Assembly: GCF_918797505.1 (NCBI RefSeq)
Contig: NC_092800.1
Span: 43,889,864 to 43,953,863 of the forward strand
Direction of reading: 5' to 3'
Source: Bemisia tabaci
Taxonomy: Eukaryota; Arthropoda; Insecta; Hemiptera; Aleyrodidae
Length of the DNA stretch: 64,000 nt
In this document: positions 19,552 through 30,624 of the stretch, piece after piece
How the letters are laid out: each line of letters opens with the position of its first letter
Position numbering within the stretch: position 1 is the stretch's first letter
The notes under the pieces: generated by a model
Seen by the model: the letters and a program-made list of their open reading frames with translations, nothing else
What the model was told of the DNA's origin: nothing
Database searches by the model: none
Position numbers and translations under genes: made by a program

Positions 19552-20113
19552 CCGTGCTGCGAGAAAACATCATATGAGACCTCAAACGTTACCAAATTTA
19601 GTTTCATACAAAAATAATTTCCAGGTATCGTTGTGGATATTTTTGTTTAAATTTTTTAAGCGTAACAATTAAATCAAATATATCTGAAAATTATAACGTG
19701 AAATGGGCCGCGCTAAGCAGAGAGGAACCGAGCCACATCAGCTATTGCCGAATTTGACTGGGAGATTTAATTCCTTACAAGAGGACGTTTGTGCGAATTT
19801 TTTGAAATTTTTGAGGGATTTGCTGTGTACTGTGCAAAAAATTCACTGAAACTTGCACAAAAATTTGCACAATAGTTTTCATGTAAATATTTGCCCAGTT
19901 AAATTTGACAATATCTGATGTGGATCGGTTCCTCTCTGCTTAGCGCGGTCCATTTCACCTTGTAATTTTGAGATATATTCGATTAAATTGCGAACAATAA
20001 GTTTTGAAAAATTTAAAAAAAAATTATTCACAACTATACCTGGAAATTTCTTTTATTAGAGTAAATTTGGCAATGTTTGAGAGCCCATACGACGTTTTCT
20101 CGCAGCACGGTAG
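19552..20113 (+). mobile_element. Family A subtype element interrupted by W
   Basis: CCGTGCTGCGAGAAAACATC at the left and ACGTTTTCTCGCAGCACGG TAG at the right are inverse. This subtype has GCGAGAAAACATCATATGAG where typical A has TAAGGAAGAACGCCGTATGAAC. A W element at 19705-19951 splits the interior. Confidence 0.8.
19705..19951. mobile_element. Family W MITE, copy 1 (nested)
   Basis: GGGCCGCGCTAAGCAGAGAG then GAACCGAGCCACATCAGCTA at the left is inverse to the right end (TAGCGCGGTCC). Second copy at 23282-23535. The interior is AT-rich, non-coding. Confidence 0.85.
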
Positions 20114-20720
20114 TTTTCCTCTGCCTGGCGGACCCTCAATTCTCCCCGGTGACTTTTTTTCTTTTTTTTTTCTCCTTTTTTTTGCGCAAAAATTGTCCGC
20201 ACACCCGAAATCGTTAGTGGCACGGAAAGTTGGTGGCACTTAGACGTCTATTTTATTTTTTACGAGGCCTCGCCGCGTCGGGGCTTAAGCCACCCCCTCC
20301 CTCCCGCCTGGGGACCCCTTTTCACCTCTTTGCATTTCTTCCAGCTTTAATCGCCCCCGCCCGGCGATCACTTGAGGAGCTTGCGGGAATTGCACCTTTT
20401 TTTCCGGATTAGATCGGCTCGCCGCCGTCGGCGATGCCCGATTTAACCCTGAAAATGGACCTATTCTTGCTAAAAGGAACTATGTTCCACGCAAACCTTA
20501 TGCACATTGTTACTTTTAGCATAAATACGTCCAAATATAACATAAACTGTGGGGAAAACGGGACTCGATTTAAGTAGAGGTATTCTTAAATTTGCGGCCG
20601 ATGAGACATTCCTCTTGAATCATGGAGAAACGATGTTTATATCAATGTCGCTTGAAAAAGGCGCTTATATAAAATAACACTCAACTTGAATCAAGGAAAT
20701 TTATATTTGCTTAAAGAGGA
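20114..20720. other. No gene recognised
   Basis: A T-rich run near 20155-20180 followed by mixed and then AT-rich sequence. Nothing supported. Confidence 0.35.
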
Positions 20721-20824
20721 AATCTGTGAGGGGGGTGGTATTCGGGGTTGTTGTTGTGGATAATGAGTAGGCTTAAAGGTACATAGTACTGACGTATATT
20801 CTAGGTGAGGTTAGGTTACAAGGG

Positions 20825-20925
20825 TGCGGAGAAGCCGCGTCTTTATTGCGGGACGAGCCGCGTCTTAATGCGGGACGAAGCCGCGTCTTATAGCGGGACA
20901 AGCCGCGGATTTGAAGGGGTCTACC
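20825..20925 (-). repeat. ~24-bp direct repeats inside the LTR
   Basis: Four units of GCGGCTTxGTCCCGCxxTAAGAC in R/U5; the AATAAA polyadenylation signal falls inside one unit (AATAAAGAC). Confidence 0.75.
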
Positions 20926-20992
20926 CCAACTAAAGAGAACTTACTCTGACTGGTATTAACTTGTGACTGGATGCTCGGAGGCCCCGCCGGGT

Positions 20993-21002
20993 GCCTTTTA
21001 TA
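20993..21002 (-). promoter_or_regulatory. LTR TATA box
   Basis: CTATAAAAGGC on the minus strand; a CATCCAGTC initiator-like string lies ~25-30 bp downstream. This is the presumed retrotransposon promoter. Confidence 0.7.
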
Positions 21003-21344
21003 GCTGATCGCCAGCCTCCCACCAAGTTGGTCCATGCAAGTTTGGAGATGGGAGACTGAGCGATCAAGCTGTTCGTTGCGGCCGGCGGAGGAAACTGCCT
21101 CGCAATGAGGCAAGTGCGCCAAGCGGGGCGGCCCGGCTCATCACCACTTGAGGTGATGGATTGAGCCGGGTTGCGCCGCCACAAATCTTAAACAAATGGA
21201 GCTTATCTTTAAGAACGATTAGTAACACGTAAATAACTATGGAGTTGCCATATAATCATGCGCTCAAAAGTGACCTTACGAAATGGGACATTTTTTGAGA
21301 AGCGACGCTTCGGAAAGTGAAAATCGAGAAAAGGAGACGATGCT

Positions 21345-21450
21345 AGTTGATGACGGCGCAGAGATACAACTATACGTACATTATGGATGTCCTTGTTGCA
21401 TCTGCAAAATTGAAGGCGTCATGGCGCGAGGCGTGAACTCTCAATGCCCC
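21345..21450 (+). repeat. Family J core copy
   Basis: GACGGCGCAGAGATACAACT then ATGGATGTCCTTGTTGCATC and AAATTGAAGGCGTCATGGCG. It reads on to TCAATGCCCCG, shared with 16217-16325 (inverted) and 31325-31425. Confidence 0.7.
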
Positions 21451-21766
21451 GTTCTATGCTGTCAACGAGGTGTCGCAGCTTCCTCAGTGTTTGTGGCAAA
21501 ATATACTTAAGCTGAAGAATTGCGAGTACGCAGTTAAACATTTCCGTGTTTAATGTTACGCTATGTTACTATGTGTGGTAATTTTTATTGTGTCAGGTCA
21601 ACCTAAAGGGCTTGGTCGTTCAACTTACTTCGGTGTTAAATCGACCCAAACCTTAAACTACTCTGAGACATCGAATCATGAAGGAAGTGTCCTGCCGAAC
21701 TTATGTGCTCTTGTTTTCCTCGCCATGATCAGTGGTCTCGCATGCGATTGGCTAGCACATCGAACT

Positions 21767-22039
21767 CAGGGTTGCGCGGGTGAAATGATAAGTATGAAAT
21801 ATTGAAAATCTCCGTAAAATATTTCATGGAATTTCACAAAGTTGTGAAAAATATGAAAAATATGAGACACATTTTCAGGGCTTGGCTATGCAACACGCAC
21901 TGAAAAACACCAAAAGGGAAAAATCAGCCGCTTTTCTCTTAATTTTGAATTTAATTTCGAAAAATATTTTTCTAAAATTTAATGAAATATTTCACATGAA
22001 ATTTCAAGACTTAATTTTTCATGAAAAATTGCAACCTTG
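21767..22039 (+). mobile_element. Family BB hAT-like element, copy 1
   Basis: It starts CAGGGTTGCGCGGGTGAAAT and ends CATGAAAAATTGCAACCTTG, matching copy 2 at 38860-39157 in order. No clear 8-bp duplication remains here. The interior has repeated ATGAAATTTCA-type segments. Confidence 0.7.
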
Positions 22040-22274
22040 ATTATTGAAATATCACCGATGTGATTCAATTTCGATCCAGGAAACTCACAACTAATTTTTA
22101 AAGAGCCGCCACCGCTTCCTAACACACAGATTTGGCCCCTTCAACTCAAAGATTTGGTCGATTTGACGCAGGGAAAACTTACACAAAAAAAGCAACCAAC
22201 ACCTTGTGTTACTTCATGTTTTATTTTCTACATTAACACAAGATTTTAGTTACTTTTTCTTAATGTGTTGGCAA

Positions 22275-22534
22275 ATATCGTCACCTTCCGGCCCAAGTAT
22301 CTTAACCGCCATGCGATGTTTCAAAATTTCCGCCGCCATCCTTTTTTTGTACAGAGAAACTGTTGGTTGAATATGTTCGAACATTTCATTGAATTTTATC
22401 GGCAACACAAAGAAAATTCAGTGAAATTTTCGGACAGCTTCGTGAAAAAATGTCTCTTTAAAAAAATAAAAAGTTGGCGGAAATCTTCAATCGTCGCATG
22501 ATGCTTGTGATACTTCGGCCGGAGGGTGACGGTG
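22275..22534. mobile_element. Family O palindromic MITE, copy 1
   Basis: ATATCGTCACCTTCCGGCCC at the left faces GGCCGGAGGGTGACGGTGT at the right; arms of ~70 bp include GCCATGCGATGTTTCAAAAT. Second full copy at 50341-50611, half copy at 61828-61890. Confidence 0.8.
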
Positions 22535-23006
22535 TGTGTTCTTAACCAAGACCCAATGAATGAAACATTAAGACCTAGGTACCATATTGCAGCTTTTTGG
22601 GGCTTTGCGTTCCAAGTTCAGTGAAAGATGAAAAAATAAAATTGGCAACAGGGACGGAAGGGAATCCCTCCACTTGCTGCCCCACCCGTCGGTAATGAGG
22701 CGGGTTATCTGAACGTTCTCTTAAAGTTTTCAAGTTAAGACTTCTAAAGAGCGTCCCGCAATGCCCATCCCTCGAATCCCCCATCCACTTATTTACCTGG
22801 TTTTCGGGCGATTCCTCGGCTTCCACAGCTCAACTTCCACCGGGAGTAGAAAACAATTGGTTTTTTTCGGCATGAAATACTTTTGAATTGTTCGCTCTCC
22901 AGCGAGGGCAAATCTCACCCGCCCTTCCGCGTTTCCTGTGAGATAGATCGACGCATCGAAATAGAATTTATGTTGGATCTATAGAAATTCCAATTAATAT
23001 TTCCCG
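22535..23006. other. No gene recognised
   Basis: Mixed-composition spacer. Short frames only. Confidence 0.35.
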
Positions 23007-23238
23007 CACTGGAAAAAAAAAACACACATCGGATCTAGAGTTCAGACTCTTAAAAACATCGACAAGAAAAACTACTCTTGATTCAATCAGAATCTAGCCT
23101 CACTCAAGAACCAAGCCTCTTAATTTAAGCGGATTTCGTTTTAATTCAAGCAAAAATCCTATGGAATCAAGAGTATTTTTTCTTGTAAATGTTTTCAAGA
23201 GTCTAGACTCTAGATCCAATGTGTTTTTTTTTCCAGTG
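23007..23238. mobile_element. Family C MITE, copy 5
   Basis: CACTGGAAAAAAAAAACACA at the left, TGTGTTTTTTTTTCCAGTG at the right. Flanks are CG on both sides, so the duplication is not TA here, or the target mutated. Palindrome arms well preserved. Confidence 0.85.
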
Positions 23239-23281
23239 CGGGCCAGGATTTTTGATGAGTCAACAGGAAATCTTCCTATTT

Positions 23282-23535
23282 GGACCGCGTTTAACAGAAA
23301 GGAACCAAGCCACATCAGCCATTGCCAAATTTAATTGGCTATTTTAATTTTTTTACGTGAAAACAGTTGTGCCGATTTTCGTGCAAATTTCAGTGAATTT
23401 TCTCCATTGTGCGGAGCAAATTCCTTAACATTTTCAAAGGGATCCACACAAACGTTTTCTCGTAAAAAACTAAATTTCCCGGTTAAAATTGACAATAGCT
23501 GATGTGGCTTGGTTCCTTTCTGTTAAACGCAGTCC
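23282..23535. mobile_element. Family W MITE, copy 2, ATTT duplication
   Basis: GGACCGCGTTTAACAGAAAG then GAACCAAGCCACATCAGC at the left; GCTGATGTGGCTTGGTTCCT then TTCTGTTAAACGCAGTCC at the right. ATTT lies exactly on both sides (23278-23281, 23536-23539), suggesting a 4-bp duplication. Confidence 0.85.
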
Positions 23536-23603
23536 ATTTAAATGGTGCCTACCTATGTTCTTTCAAGGAAACGTTCCGAAGCTTTCAATGAGCCAAAATC
23601 AAT

Positions 23604-23863
23604 TGAATTGCATTTTGCAAAAAGGAACCAAGAGCATTCCAATGTCGTTAAGATTGTGCGACTCTTTTTACCTCGCAATTACATAAAACTGATCATCTCT
23701 CAAGTTTTATCTTTACTCCCAATAAACTATAAATTTAAAAAGAATATACCTTTTGTAAATTAAATTGTTTCATAATTTCAGTAATCTTATCGCAAAAAAT
23801 GTAAGTTGCACAATCCTAGCAACATCGAAATGCTCTTGGTCCCTTTTTGCAAAATACAATCCT
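23604..23863. mobile_element. Family V inverted-repeat element
   Basis: TTGCATTTTGCAAAAAGGAA then CCAAGAGCATTCC faces GAAATGCTCTTGGTCCCTTT then TTGCAAAATACAAT. The arms extend further through AAGATTGTGCGACTC and TTGCACAATCCTAGC. About 260 bp, non-coding. Confidence 0.8.
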
Positions 23864-24304
23864 TTCAGTTACCTTTCAGTTCAATACCTTTTCAGTTTCT
23901 GAGTTTTCTTTACTGCGATCACTGTAAAATCAAACATTAAAACATCGGCCATTAATTTCCCTCCTCCTCCCCCGAAAAAAAACTCCACTTGAGTTGTGCG
24001 ACGAGCAAGACGGGGGTCGCTTTCCGTCCCAAAATCCACTTCTTCGCCGGGGACTGAAGCGGAGCCGCCAGCCCGCGGGGGATTCTCAAAGATTCCCGGC
24101 CCCGACAGAGAGGGAAATTCGGGATTTTCGGGTGCATGTGGTGGTGAAGCGCACAAGTGCACCGCGGCGCAGGGATTAATGCATCCGGTTCAAAGGCAAA
24201 CAAAGGGCCAACATAAATTACGGATGTATGCGCTGCTGCCAAAGTTCAGGATCGAATATTCGCCCGGAACCTATTCTGGACTACAAGAGTTGGCAAAAGA
24301 GTTA
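23864..24304. other. GC-richer segment, no gene recognised
   Basis: Open frames run on both strands across 23950-24240 but show no domain and are proline/glycine-rich. Confidence 0.3.
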
Positions 24305-24645
24305 TTTGGAGACCGATCAACGAGATTTGATCGACAAAATTCGATCGATTCATGGAGACTTCGTGGGGGAGGGGAAGGGAGGGGACGCCACAAGTCAAAT
24401 TGTGATTAATTGTTTAAACTTTTTTATCGATCGGTTCATGATTTTGCCGATCATATCACAGAATTTTTGATCGGTTCACGGAATTTTCTAGCGATTATCA
24501 GGTTTTACTGATCAGTTAACAGGTTTGTCGATTGATTGACGGGTTTTTCGGACGATTCATGGCTTTTTCGGTTGATTGACGGGTTTATCGATCGATTGAC
24601 GGTTGTCGATCGATTCATGTCGATTGAATCCATACCCTCCCCTAG
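24305..24645 (+). repeat. Family M repeat array, copy 3
   Basis: Imperfect GATCGATTGACGG / TTTATCGATCGA units end in CGATTGAATCCATACCCTCC, the same right boundary as copies 1 and 2. Confidence 0.7.
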
Positions 24646-24659
24646 CGTAGTGGGCATTG

Positions 24660-24790
24660 TCTCCGTCGTGGTCCAGTGGCTACTCTAAGGGATCGACAGT
24701 GATTTTTATCAGAATGACGGCTGGTGAAGTACTGAGCAACAAGTTTGACAAACAAGACTTTGAAAAACTTCCTCGGTCAACTGCTCAGCA
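24660..24790 (+). repeat. Dispersed repeat shared with 31.1-31.3 kb
   Basis: GGGATCGACAGTGATTTTTA, a GGCTGGTGAAGTACTGAGCA-like string and AAAACTTCCTCGGTCAACTG correspond to 31130-31260. There it lies just upstream of a J core, so these may be parts of one larger dispersed unit. Nothing else is supported in 24790-25593. Confidence 0.55.
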
Positions 24791-25593
24791 AGCCACGACG
24801 TTAATGTCCTGATGTCCTTAAATCCTGATGTTAATGACTAGGTTGGACAGGCGGAGTATTCCGTTGATATTGGTTGGATTTTCGCTGATTTTAATTGAAT
24901 CTCTACCCTATATCGGTTGAATATCTACTGATGCAAGTAAAGGTGTAGCGATATCAGTAAACTTTCTACGTGTCTTTAAACCATCGAGGAAAGATTTGTA
25001 TGCTGACGAACTCCGGTTAAATCTGCATCTAAGAATCAAATCATTGCATAAGACAACTTTAAGGTTCAAAAAGTGATAATACGATCCTGTCCAGTAACAG
25101 TACTTAGAAAAATTTAAAAAAATGTTGTACCGATGTAAGTAGATAAGAGTAATCTGCACTGATGTACGTAGATCGAAAGCGAGTAGGCTTACCCATCGTG
25201 GTTTGCATCATCCGACATTCTTGGCACCACTTGGCAACCCAACGAGGGCTCGCTAACAGTGTTGCCGCTTCTCACACGGAAAATATTACCTTCTTGTACA
25301 TTTCCGACGCGGAAACTTAAAAGACCACGGCTCGTCGGCAATTCCGTCGTCGGGCCGCGACATCTCTCTGTGACGACCAGGCGAAATTATTAACTTTTTA
25401 TTTATTGTTTCCTGGTTAAATCTTAAGTATATTAAAAAAATGATAATGCGAATAACTCGCGTCGGAAACGCGCCGCCGCACGGTGGATTGAGTCAATAGG
25501 AAAGGTCGGACAAAATTTGGAAACTTTAAACGTTTGTAACTACATTAATACACAACTTTGAGGTTCTAAAAGTGGTTTATTAGTTTCCTCGTA

Positions 25594-25801
25594 CACTGAC
25601 AAAATGGGATGCCGGTTTACCACCTAGGATGTCAAAAAAGGGTCTGGAGATCCTAAGATGCAGGCTTGGTTGCCCACGCAGTTGAATTTGCATTCGTAGG
25701 ATGTATAGTTAACTGCGAGGGCGGTAAAGGCAGTATCTTGGGATCACCAGACACATTTTTGACATCTTAAGTGCTAAAATAGCTTATTATTTTTTTCAGT
25801 G
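25594..25801. mobile_element. Family N element, copy 2
   Basis: CACTGACAAAATGGGATGCC to TTTTTTTCAGTG, with inner ACCACCTAGGATGTCAAAAA and GACATCTTAAGTGCTAAAAT, and GGATCACCAGACACATTTTT. Same layout as 11073-11282. Confidence 0.75.
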
Positions 25802-26560
25802 TGGAATTTTCTTCTGGCGGCATCCGAAAAATCGCATCCAAATTAAATGTAACGAAAAAAACAACAAAATTTGCAGTCACAGTATACAACTCATGTCCGA
25901 TCTCTCCAATTGACTCGATCCACTGTGCGCCGCCTGGCCCCGGCGACTGGGAACGGAAAATGAGAAAGCACTTCAAAGTTGGAAAAAAGTGGAGTATAAA
26001 TATGGCTAAAAGCACAGCAGTTCCGAGGGAGCCCCCCTCCCCCGCTCTCCCTCCCTCAGGACCCTGCCTAACAGACTCCTCTCAGCGTCTCGACATCCTC
26101 GTAATGCCATGCCGGTGCGCTTCACTTAAATTAATGAACATAAGTACTCATATATTTCCTTAATACCCTTAAGTATTAGTTGCCGATGTGCGGCGCTAGA
26201 TGTCGCTCCGCTCGGCGGGTCCTCGTCGCTGGGACTCTCCAATCAGCGGGATACTCCATGCTCCGTGCGCCCGTTTTATTCGAGGATGATTCGATTCCGA
26301 AGATGGAGCTGAATTGACGAGCCGAGATACGACAGTCTCGATTTGTGATTGGTGTTTGATCTCGTTAGGTTATTGGCGCAGTGCCATTGCTCCCGAAAAC
26401 CTGTGCCTATTTTCTTGGGAAGGGGAGAGGGGGGGAGGTTAAAAGAGGGAAGAGTCATCATTATGGAGGCTTTTATGCCGAATTTGTACGTAGAAAATTT
26501 TGTAAGAGCGGAAAACGGACCACCTTTTGCAGTATGAAACTACCATTGCTTGCCTAGGTA
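25802..26560. other. No gene recognised
   Basis: Two frames (about 25801-26163 plus and 26349-26537 plus) show no conserved features. The region is unique-looking. Confidence 0.3.
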
Positions 26561-26786
26561 CACTGGGAAAAAAACACATTGGATCGAGAGTCCAGACTCT
26601 TGAAAACATTGACAAGAAAAAATACTCTTGATTCAATCAGATTTAAGCTTAAATCAAAAGGAAATCCGCTCAAATCAAGAGGCCTGGTTTTTGATTTAAG
26701 CTTAAATCTGATTGAATCAAGAGTATTTTTTCTTGTCGATGTTTTTAAGAGTCTGGACTCCAGATCCAATGTGTTTTTTCCCAGTG
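26561..26786. mobile_element. Family C MITE, copy 6, TA duplication
   Basis: CACTGGGAAAAAAACACATT at the left, TGTGTTTTTTCCCAGTG at the right; TA on both sides. The terminal CCC/GGG change is mirrored in both arms, so it was present before insertion or was copied between the arms. Confidence 0.9.
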
Positions 26787-26834
26787 TATAATCAGCCTGC
26801 TGAGCAGTTATACCTCAAGACATTTCGACGGTGC

Positions 26835-27035
26835 AATCGCTGCCATACTTTATATTTTAAATGAAAAACTACTCAACTGCAATTCTTTTTTATCTCAGTG
26901 CCAAGAAAATTCTGCAAAAACTTAAAGGAATGATGTCGATTTGTTCTTCTTTAAAAAAATGAAAGAGGAGCGGAGATTTGCAAACTCCGCAAACAAGATA
27001 CGTGGTTGCGAACTTACGCTGTCGGTTTGAATTTT
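26835..27035 (-). repeat. Family P dispersed repeat (diverged)
   Basis: Shares TGCCATACTTTATATTTTAA-, CCAAGAAAATTCTGCAAAAA- and GATACGTGGTTGCGAACTTA-like blocks with 5060-5300 and 62760-63060. Low identity. Confidence 0.35.
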
Positions 27036-27116
27036 TTGTGGAGACAACATTTGGCTCACTCGTTACCGTTAACACCCCATGTGACATTTCGCTCCTCAAT
27101 ACATTCACCGAACGAA

Positions 27117-27280
27117 GCGTGGCATGGCGTTTTTTGCGATATATCGATTGATCTGCCATTTAAACCTATGGAAAAGTATCGACGAACGGGGTGTTCGCAA
27201 CGAACACCTTAATAATCGATTCATTACCATGGCTTCAAACGAAGAAATATCGATAATCGATCATTTACGCCTCGTCACTG
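27117..27280 (-). mobile_element. Family D hAT-like MITE, copy 2 (inverted)
   Basis: GCGTGGCATGGCG starts it and TCATTTACGCCTCGTCACTG ends it. 8-mers CGAACGAA (27109-27116) and CGAGCGAA (27281-27288) match at seven of eight positions. Internal GATATATCGATTGATC and AATATCGATAATCGATC mark the family. Confidence 0.85.
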
Positions 27281-28637
27281 CGAGCGAAACGTCTGGCAGT
27301 GAATCGGAGTTTGCTGTGGCATGGGTTTTTACTCAAGATCAAACAATCGGAGTAAAATGTCGTAGACTAGTGCCGCGTTGCGAAATTTCCCTCCAAAAAC
27401 ATAGATTTAACAGAGAGCTCAAAGGCGTCGTTTATAAATTCAGCAGCAGGGATAAAGGGTCAAAGGGACGAATAAGTCAAACAGAACGGGACTGGAAGGG
27501 GGGCGGGAAAAACTGAATAAAATTAAAACGTCAAGGGACGCGGAAAGGGAGGAAGATGAAAGCGAAAAGCGCACATCTCCAGGCCGGGCTTCAGCGAGGT
27601 AATGGGGTTCTGGATCGGTGGCGGGTTAAATGATTTTCAAACGGCATCAAATTCATTTAAATCGAGTAGTTGGCGGAATAAAAGTTTTGGGATCGAACCA
27701 TTGCGCTCGGAATTAAATCAGCGCTAAACACTCGCCCCGACCCCGAGGCGGTTGATAGTGCGCGACGGAGTTTTCTTTCTGTTTTTGTTGCACTCGAAAT
27801 TGAAATTTACGACGTCGGAAATGAAGCACCGACCGAGTCTTGGGCCACCCCCTCGCCAACGCCGCTTCACCGTTCAAAGCCTCCTAAATTCTGTCTGAAG
27901 AAATATTTATTTTTAAGAAAAGTTATGGATTTTTTTGCAAGATTCTTGGGAAATCTATATAAAGCTGCAATGGAAGTTTTGTGAATAATTGGATGTATAT
28001 ATATTCTTTATCATCAAAACAATGTCACAATTGAACATAATTTTTCAGATATTTAAGACTTAACAACAACTACCGGCAATTCAAGCCAGTATCGGTCTGT
28101 TTTTGAGGATAACACAATTTTTTTCACAAAAATCGACCACATGGCTCATGGTTCGTGCCACCTTGAAAAGTGCCTATATGAATTTTTTTCAAGGCCTTAA
28201 AATTGCTCGATTTTTTTTAAAGTATCCGAGTTTCACTCTCTTCGAAATGTCGGTGATAACTAGTCTCTGCATGCACGGAGTTAGTGCTGATAAAATTAAG
28301 CAGAGGAAAAACAATTGAATTCTTCTGTATTCAAATTATCATTTGTCACGCCGATCAGATATTCTAAAATCATAATTACCTGGCTTTCCTCGCGACATTT
28401 CTAGGATGAAACTATTCATACTAGTCATTCATACGTATACGAAATTACACTTTTGCTAATTTTTTGCAACACAATAATTTTAGAAATCCTAGCCTATCTT
28501 GCCAAAACGGCCGCAGCAAAGTGCCCACCCCGACATTCGTCTGCCATCATTATGGGATTCAACATTTGATATTTTGCGCGAGTAATTGCTCATTAACCAG
28601 GTAGTTGGCCGAAAATAGCATTCAGATTGGAACTTAC
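27281..28637. other. No gene recognised; unique-looking sequence
   Basis: A 130-codon frame (27124-27516) starts inside the family D element and is an artefact. The remainder is AT-rich from 27900 on with no repeat or exon I can support. Confidence 0.35.
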
Positions 28638-28713
28638 CTTTTGTCTTACTCAAGTGAATTGCTGAAATTGTCACTGCAGGGTCTTTAAAATGTTCTGACT
28701 CGGAATGTGTACA
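28638..28713 (-). other. Candidate internal exon, 76 nt
   Basis: On the minus strand an acceptor (GAGTTTTTTTTTCAAG) is followed by 76 nt and a donor AAAAG|GTAAGTTCC. One frame is open from end to end (CTHSESEHFKDPAVTI...), the other two have stops. Splice signals are good, but the length is short and I do not recognise the peptide. Confidence 0.3.
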
Positions 28714-28753
28714 CTTGAAAAAAAAACTCCGGCGGCGGAAGTCGTGGTTCCGG

Positions 28754-28888
28754 GCTACATAGACATACTGTATGCGTTTCGGGCTCACAGGCCGAAAGTT
28801 CCGGGCTTAACACCCGGCGCAATCGAAGCTACGACTCCAGCACCCGAAACTCTCGGCCTCTGAGCCTGAAACGGACGGTATGTCTATA
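28754..28888. repeat. Imperfect inverted repeat, GC-rich
   Basis: TAGACATACTGTATGCGTTT then CGGGCTCACAGGCC on the left faces GGCCTCTGAGCCTGAAACGG then ACGGTATGTCTATA on the right. It abuts a family A copy whose TATA duplication it contributes. An element of unknown type. Confidence 0.6.
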
Positions 28889-29140
28889 CCGTCGTGCTGA
28901 GGAAGAACGCCGTATGAACCTTTAGGCGTTGCCAAATTTCCTTTGATAAATCACGAATTTCCTTGTAAACTTATGACTATTTTCCTTCCAATTTTTTAGA
29001 TATTTTTGTTCGCAGTTTCACCTGAATTCCTGAACATTTCGAGGAAAAAGATTCATAACATTCCTCATAAATAAACATTTAATCGAGGGAAATTTGGCAA
29101 CTCCCGAATGTTCATACGCCGTTTTTCCTCAGCATGGCAG
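28889..29140 (+). mobile_element. Family A MITE, TATA duplication
   Basis: CCGTCGTGCTGAGGAAGAAC at the left and CATACGCCGTTTTTCCTCAG then CATGGCAG at the right. TATA on both sides exactly (28885-28888 and 29141-29144). Confidence 0.85.
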
Positions 29141-30624
29141 TATATAGCCCGTAACTTTTTTTTCAGTGTATATTGTTCTATTATCTCCTTCTTTCTACGT
29201 CGAGTGTCGCGCAGCAAACTCATCGCTCGCAATTTTTTCACCCAGACTTCGCGTTGGATCCAACGACTCCACAAATTCATTAGCCTCGCCGAGTGAGACG
29301 TCACTCCTGACTTCTTGGACCCTTATTAACGCTCGACCGGGTCCGGCCCGACGGAGGGCGCGTAATTTAATTTCCACCCCTGGGGTCACAGACGCCGACC
29401 CACCCCGGCGGAAAAATAACGACATTCGGAGAAACAAATTAAACCAGGGATGGCGGAGGGGGTGGCTTCCGCTTCCTTCCCGGGCGCCTATCGCGCGCGC
29501 GACGCAAACATAAATAAGACGTTAGGAGGAACAATGCAGCTGTCAATTGGCGGGGAGGAAAAAATCCGCGAGCAGAGACGAATAATGAGAGTGAACTCGC
29601 GATTTAAAAAAAAAACGCGCGCCGATCCTGGACTGGTGGCGCTCGTTTCGTCGGGGGGCGCGGGGTGGAAATTATGCACCAGCTGCGGCGTCCTCACCGT
29701 CGCGGGGAGGGGGGGGGAGAAGGAGGGCTGGGGGGTCAACCCCTCTCGCCTAGGCCCGTCGAAGTGACAATGAACATTGAACAGAGCCCGGTTAGTTTAT
29801 TCTTCGCGGCAGATTCCTTCACCCCTTCCCCTGGATCTTGACGCCGTTGCTCCGTTGTCGGCTTGCCCAATGCTAAAAGGAATGATAATCTTCTTCTTTT
29901 TTTCTCGGGTGAAGGGAGGGGGAGGGGGTCGATCTAGAAAATGAAGGGCTTGAAGGACAAGGCACATAAGTTCAGTTCTTTAATAAAATTATTTATTAAT
30001 TATTACAACTAAAATTAGTCCTAAAATTAATTCCGTGAAAACTCACCGCTAAAACCAAATTTTTAAGCATCAAAAAGTGAATTTCAACTTTATTTAGTTG
30101 AGGCTTCGTGAAATTTTGAAACGTTAGGGACGACTTTTCTGAATTCAAAAAGGGGATTTTTATGCGCCGTGTCCTCCAAACTCCTCAAGTCAACTTCCGA
30201 TTTTCCCTCCAAACATTTCAATTTTGGATCGACCCAAAACAGTCGATTTTCGGTGGAATCGCTTACTTAGATTTTGAGCCTGTATCACGAGAGATTTTAA
30301 ACGAGACTTCGTTTCAGAGAAATACTTCACAATTTGGATCAACATTTGTAAAAAAAAATTGTTCGATTTAAATTAAAGTAGGTTCAAAAAGCTAAATCTA
30401 ATTTTAAATCAAGCTTAGAAGATGGATTTAATTTAGGGATAAAACAAAATTGCATTTAAATAAGAGTCCGAGACCCACTGAAATAAATAAATATCTAAAC
30501 CTAAACCAGCATTTGTTTTTAAGAAAGGGGAAGAATATAAGAAATTTTTAAAAAAAATTGTCTTGCTGTTGAGTGATGTGCGGTCTGCATTGCGGCCCCA
30601 GATCCCAAGCAAGGCAACTTGGGG
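29141..30624. other. Unique-looking sequence, no gene recognised
   Basis: 29330-29870 is GC-rich with G runs at 29700-29720 and frames on both strands without domains. 29960-30560 is AT-rich. The GC-rich part may be a regulatory or exon-proximal segment, but no exon signals convince me. Confidence 0.3.

Larger units (their letters stand above)
20725..21183 (-). mobile_element. Solo LTR of an LTR retrotransposon (459 bp)
   Basis: On the minus strand it starts TGTGGCGGCGCAACCC and ends CCCCCCTCACA, i.e. TG...CA boundaries. AATC flanks both sides exactly (20721-20724, 21184-21187), a 4-bp target duplication as made by many Ty3/gypsy integrases. A TATA box (TATAAAAGGC, minus, 21002-20993) and an AATAAA signal (20847-20842) lie in the order expected of U3-R-U5. 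A GTAAGT donor-like site follows the TATA box by ~80 bp. There is no adjacent coding region or second LTR, so this is a recombination product. R/U5 contains four ~24-bp GACGCGGCTTCGTCCCGC repeats. Confidence 0.9.

Noticed and set aside
20805..20825. GAGGTTAGGTTAC as telomeric TTAGG repeat
   Set aside because: Barely two units, located inside the solo LTR.
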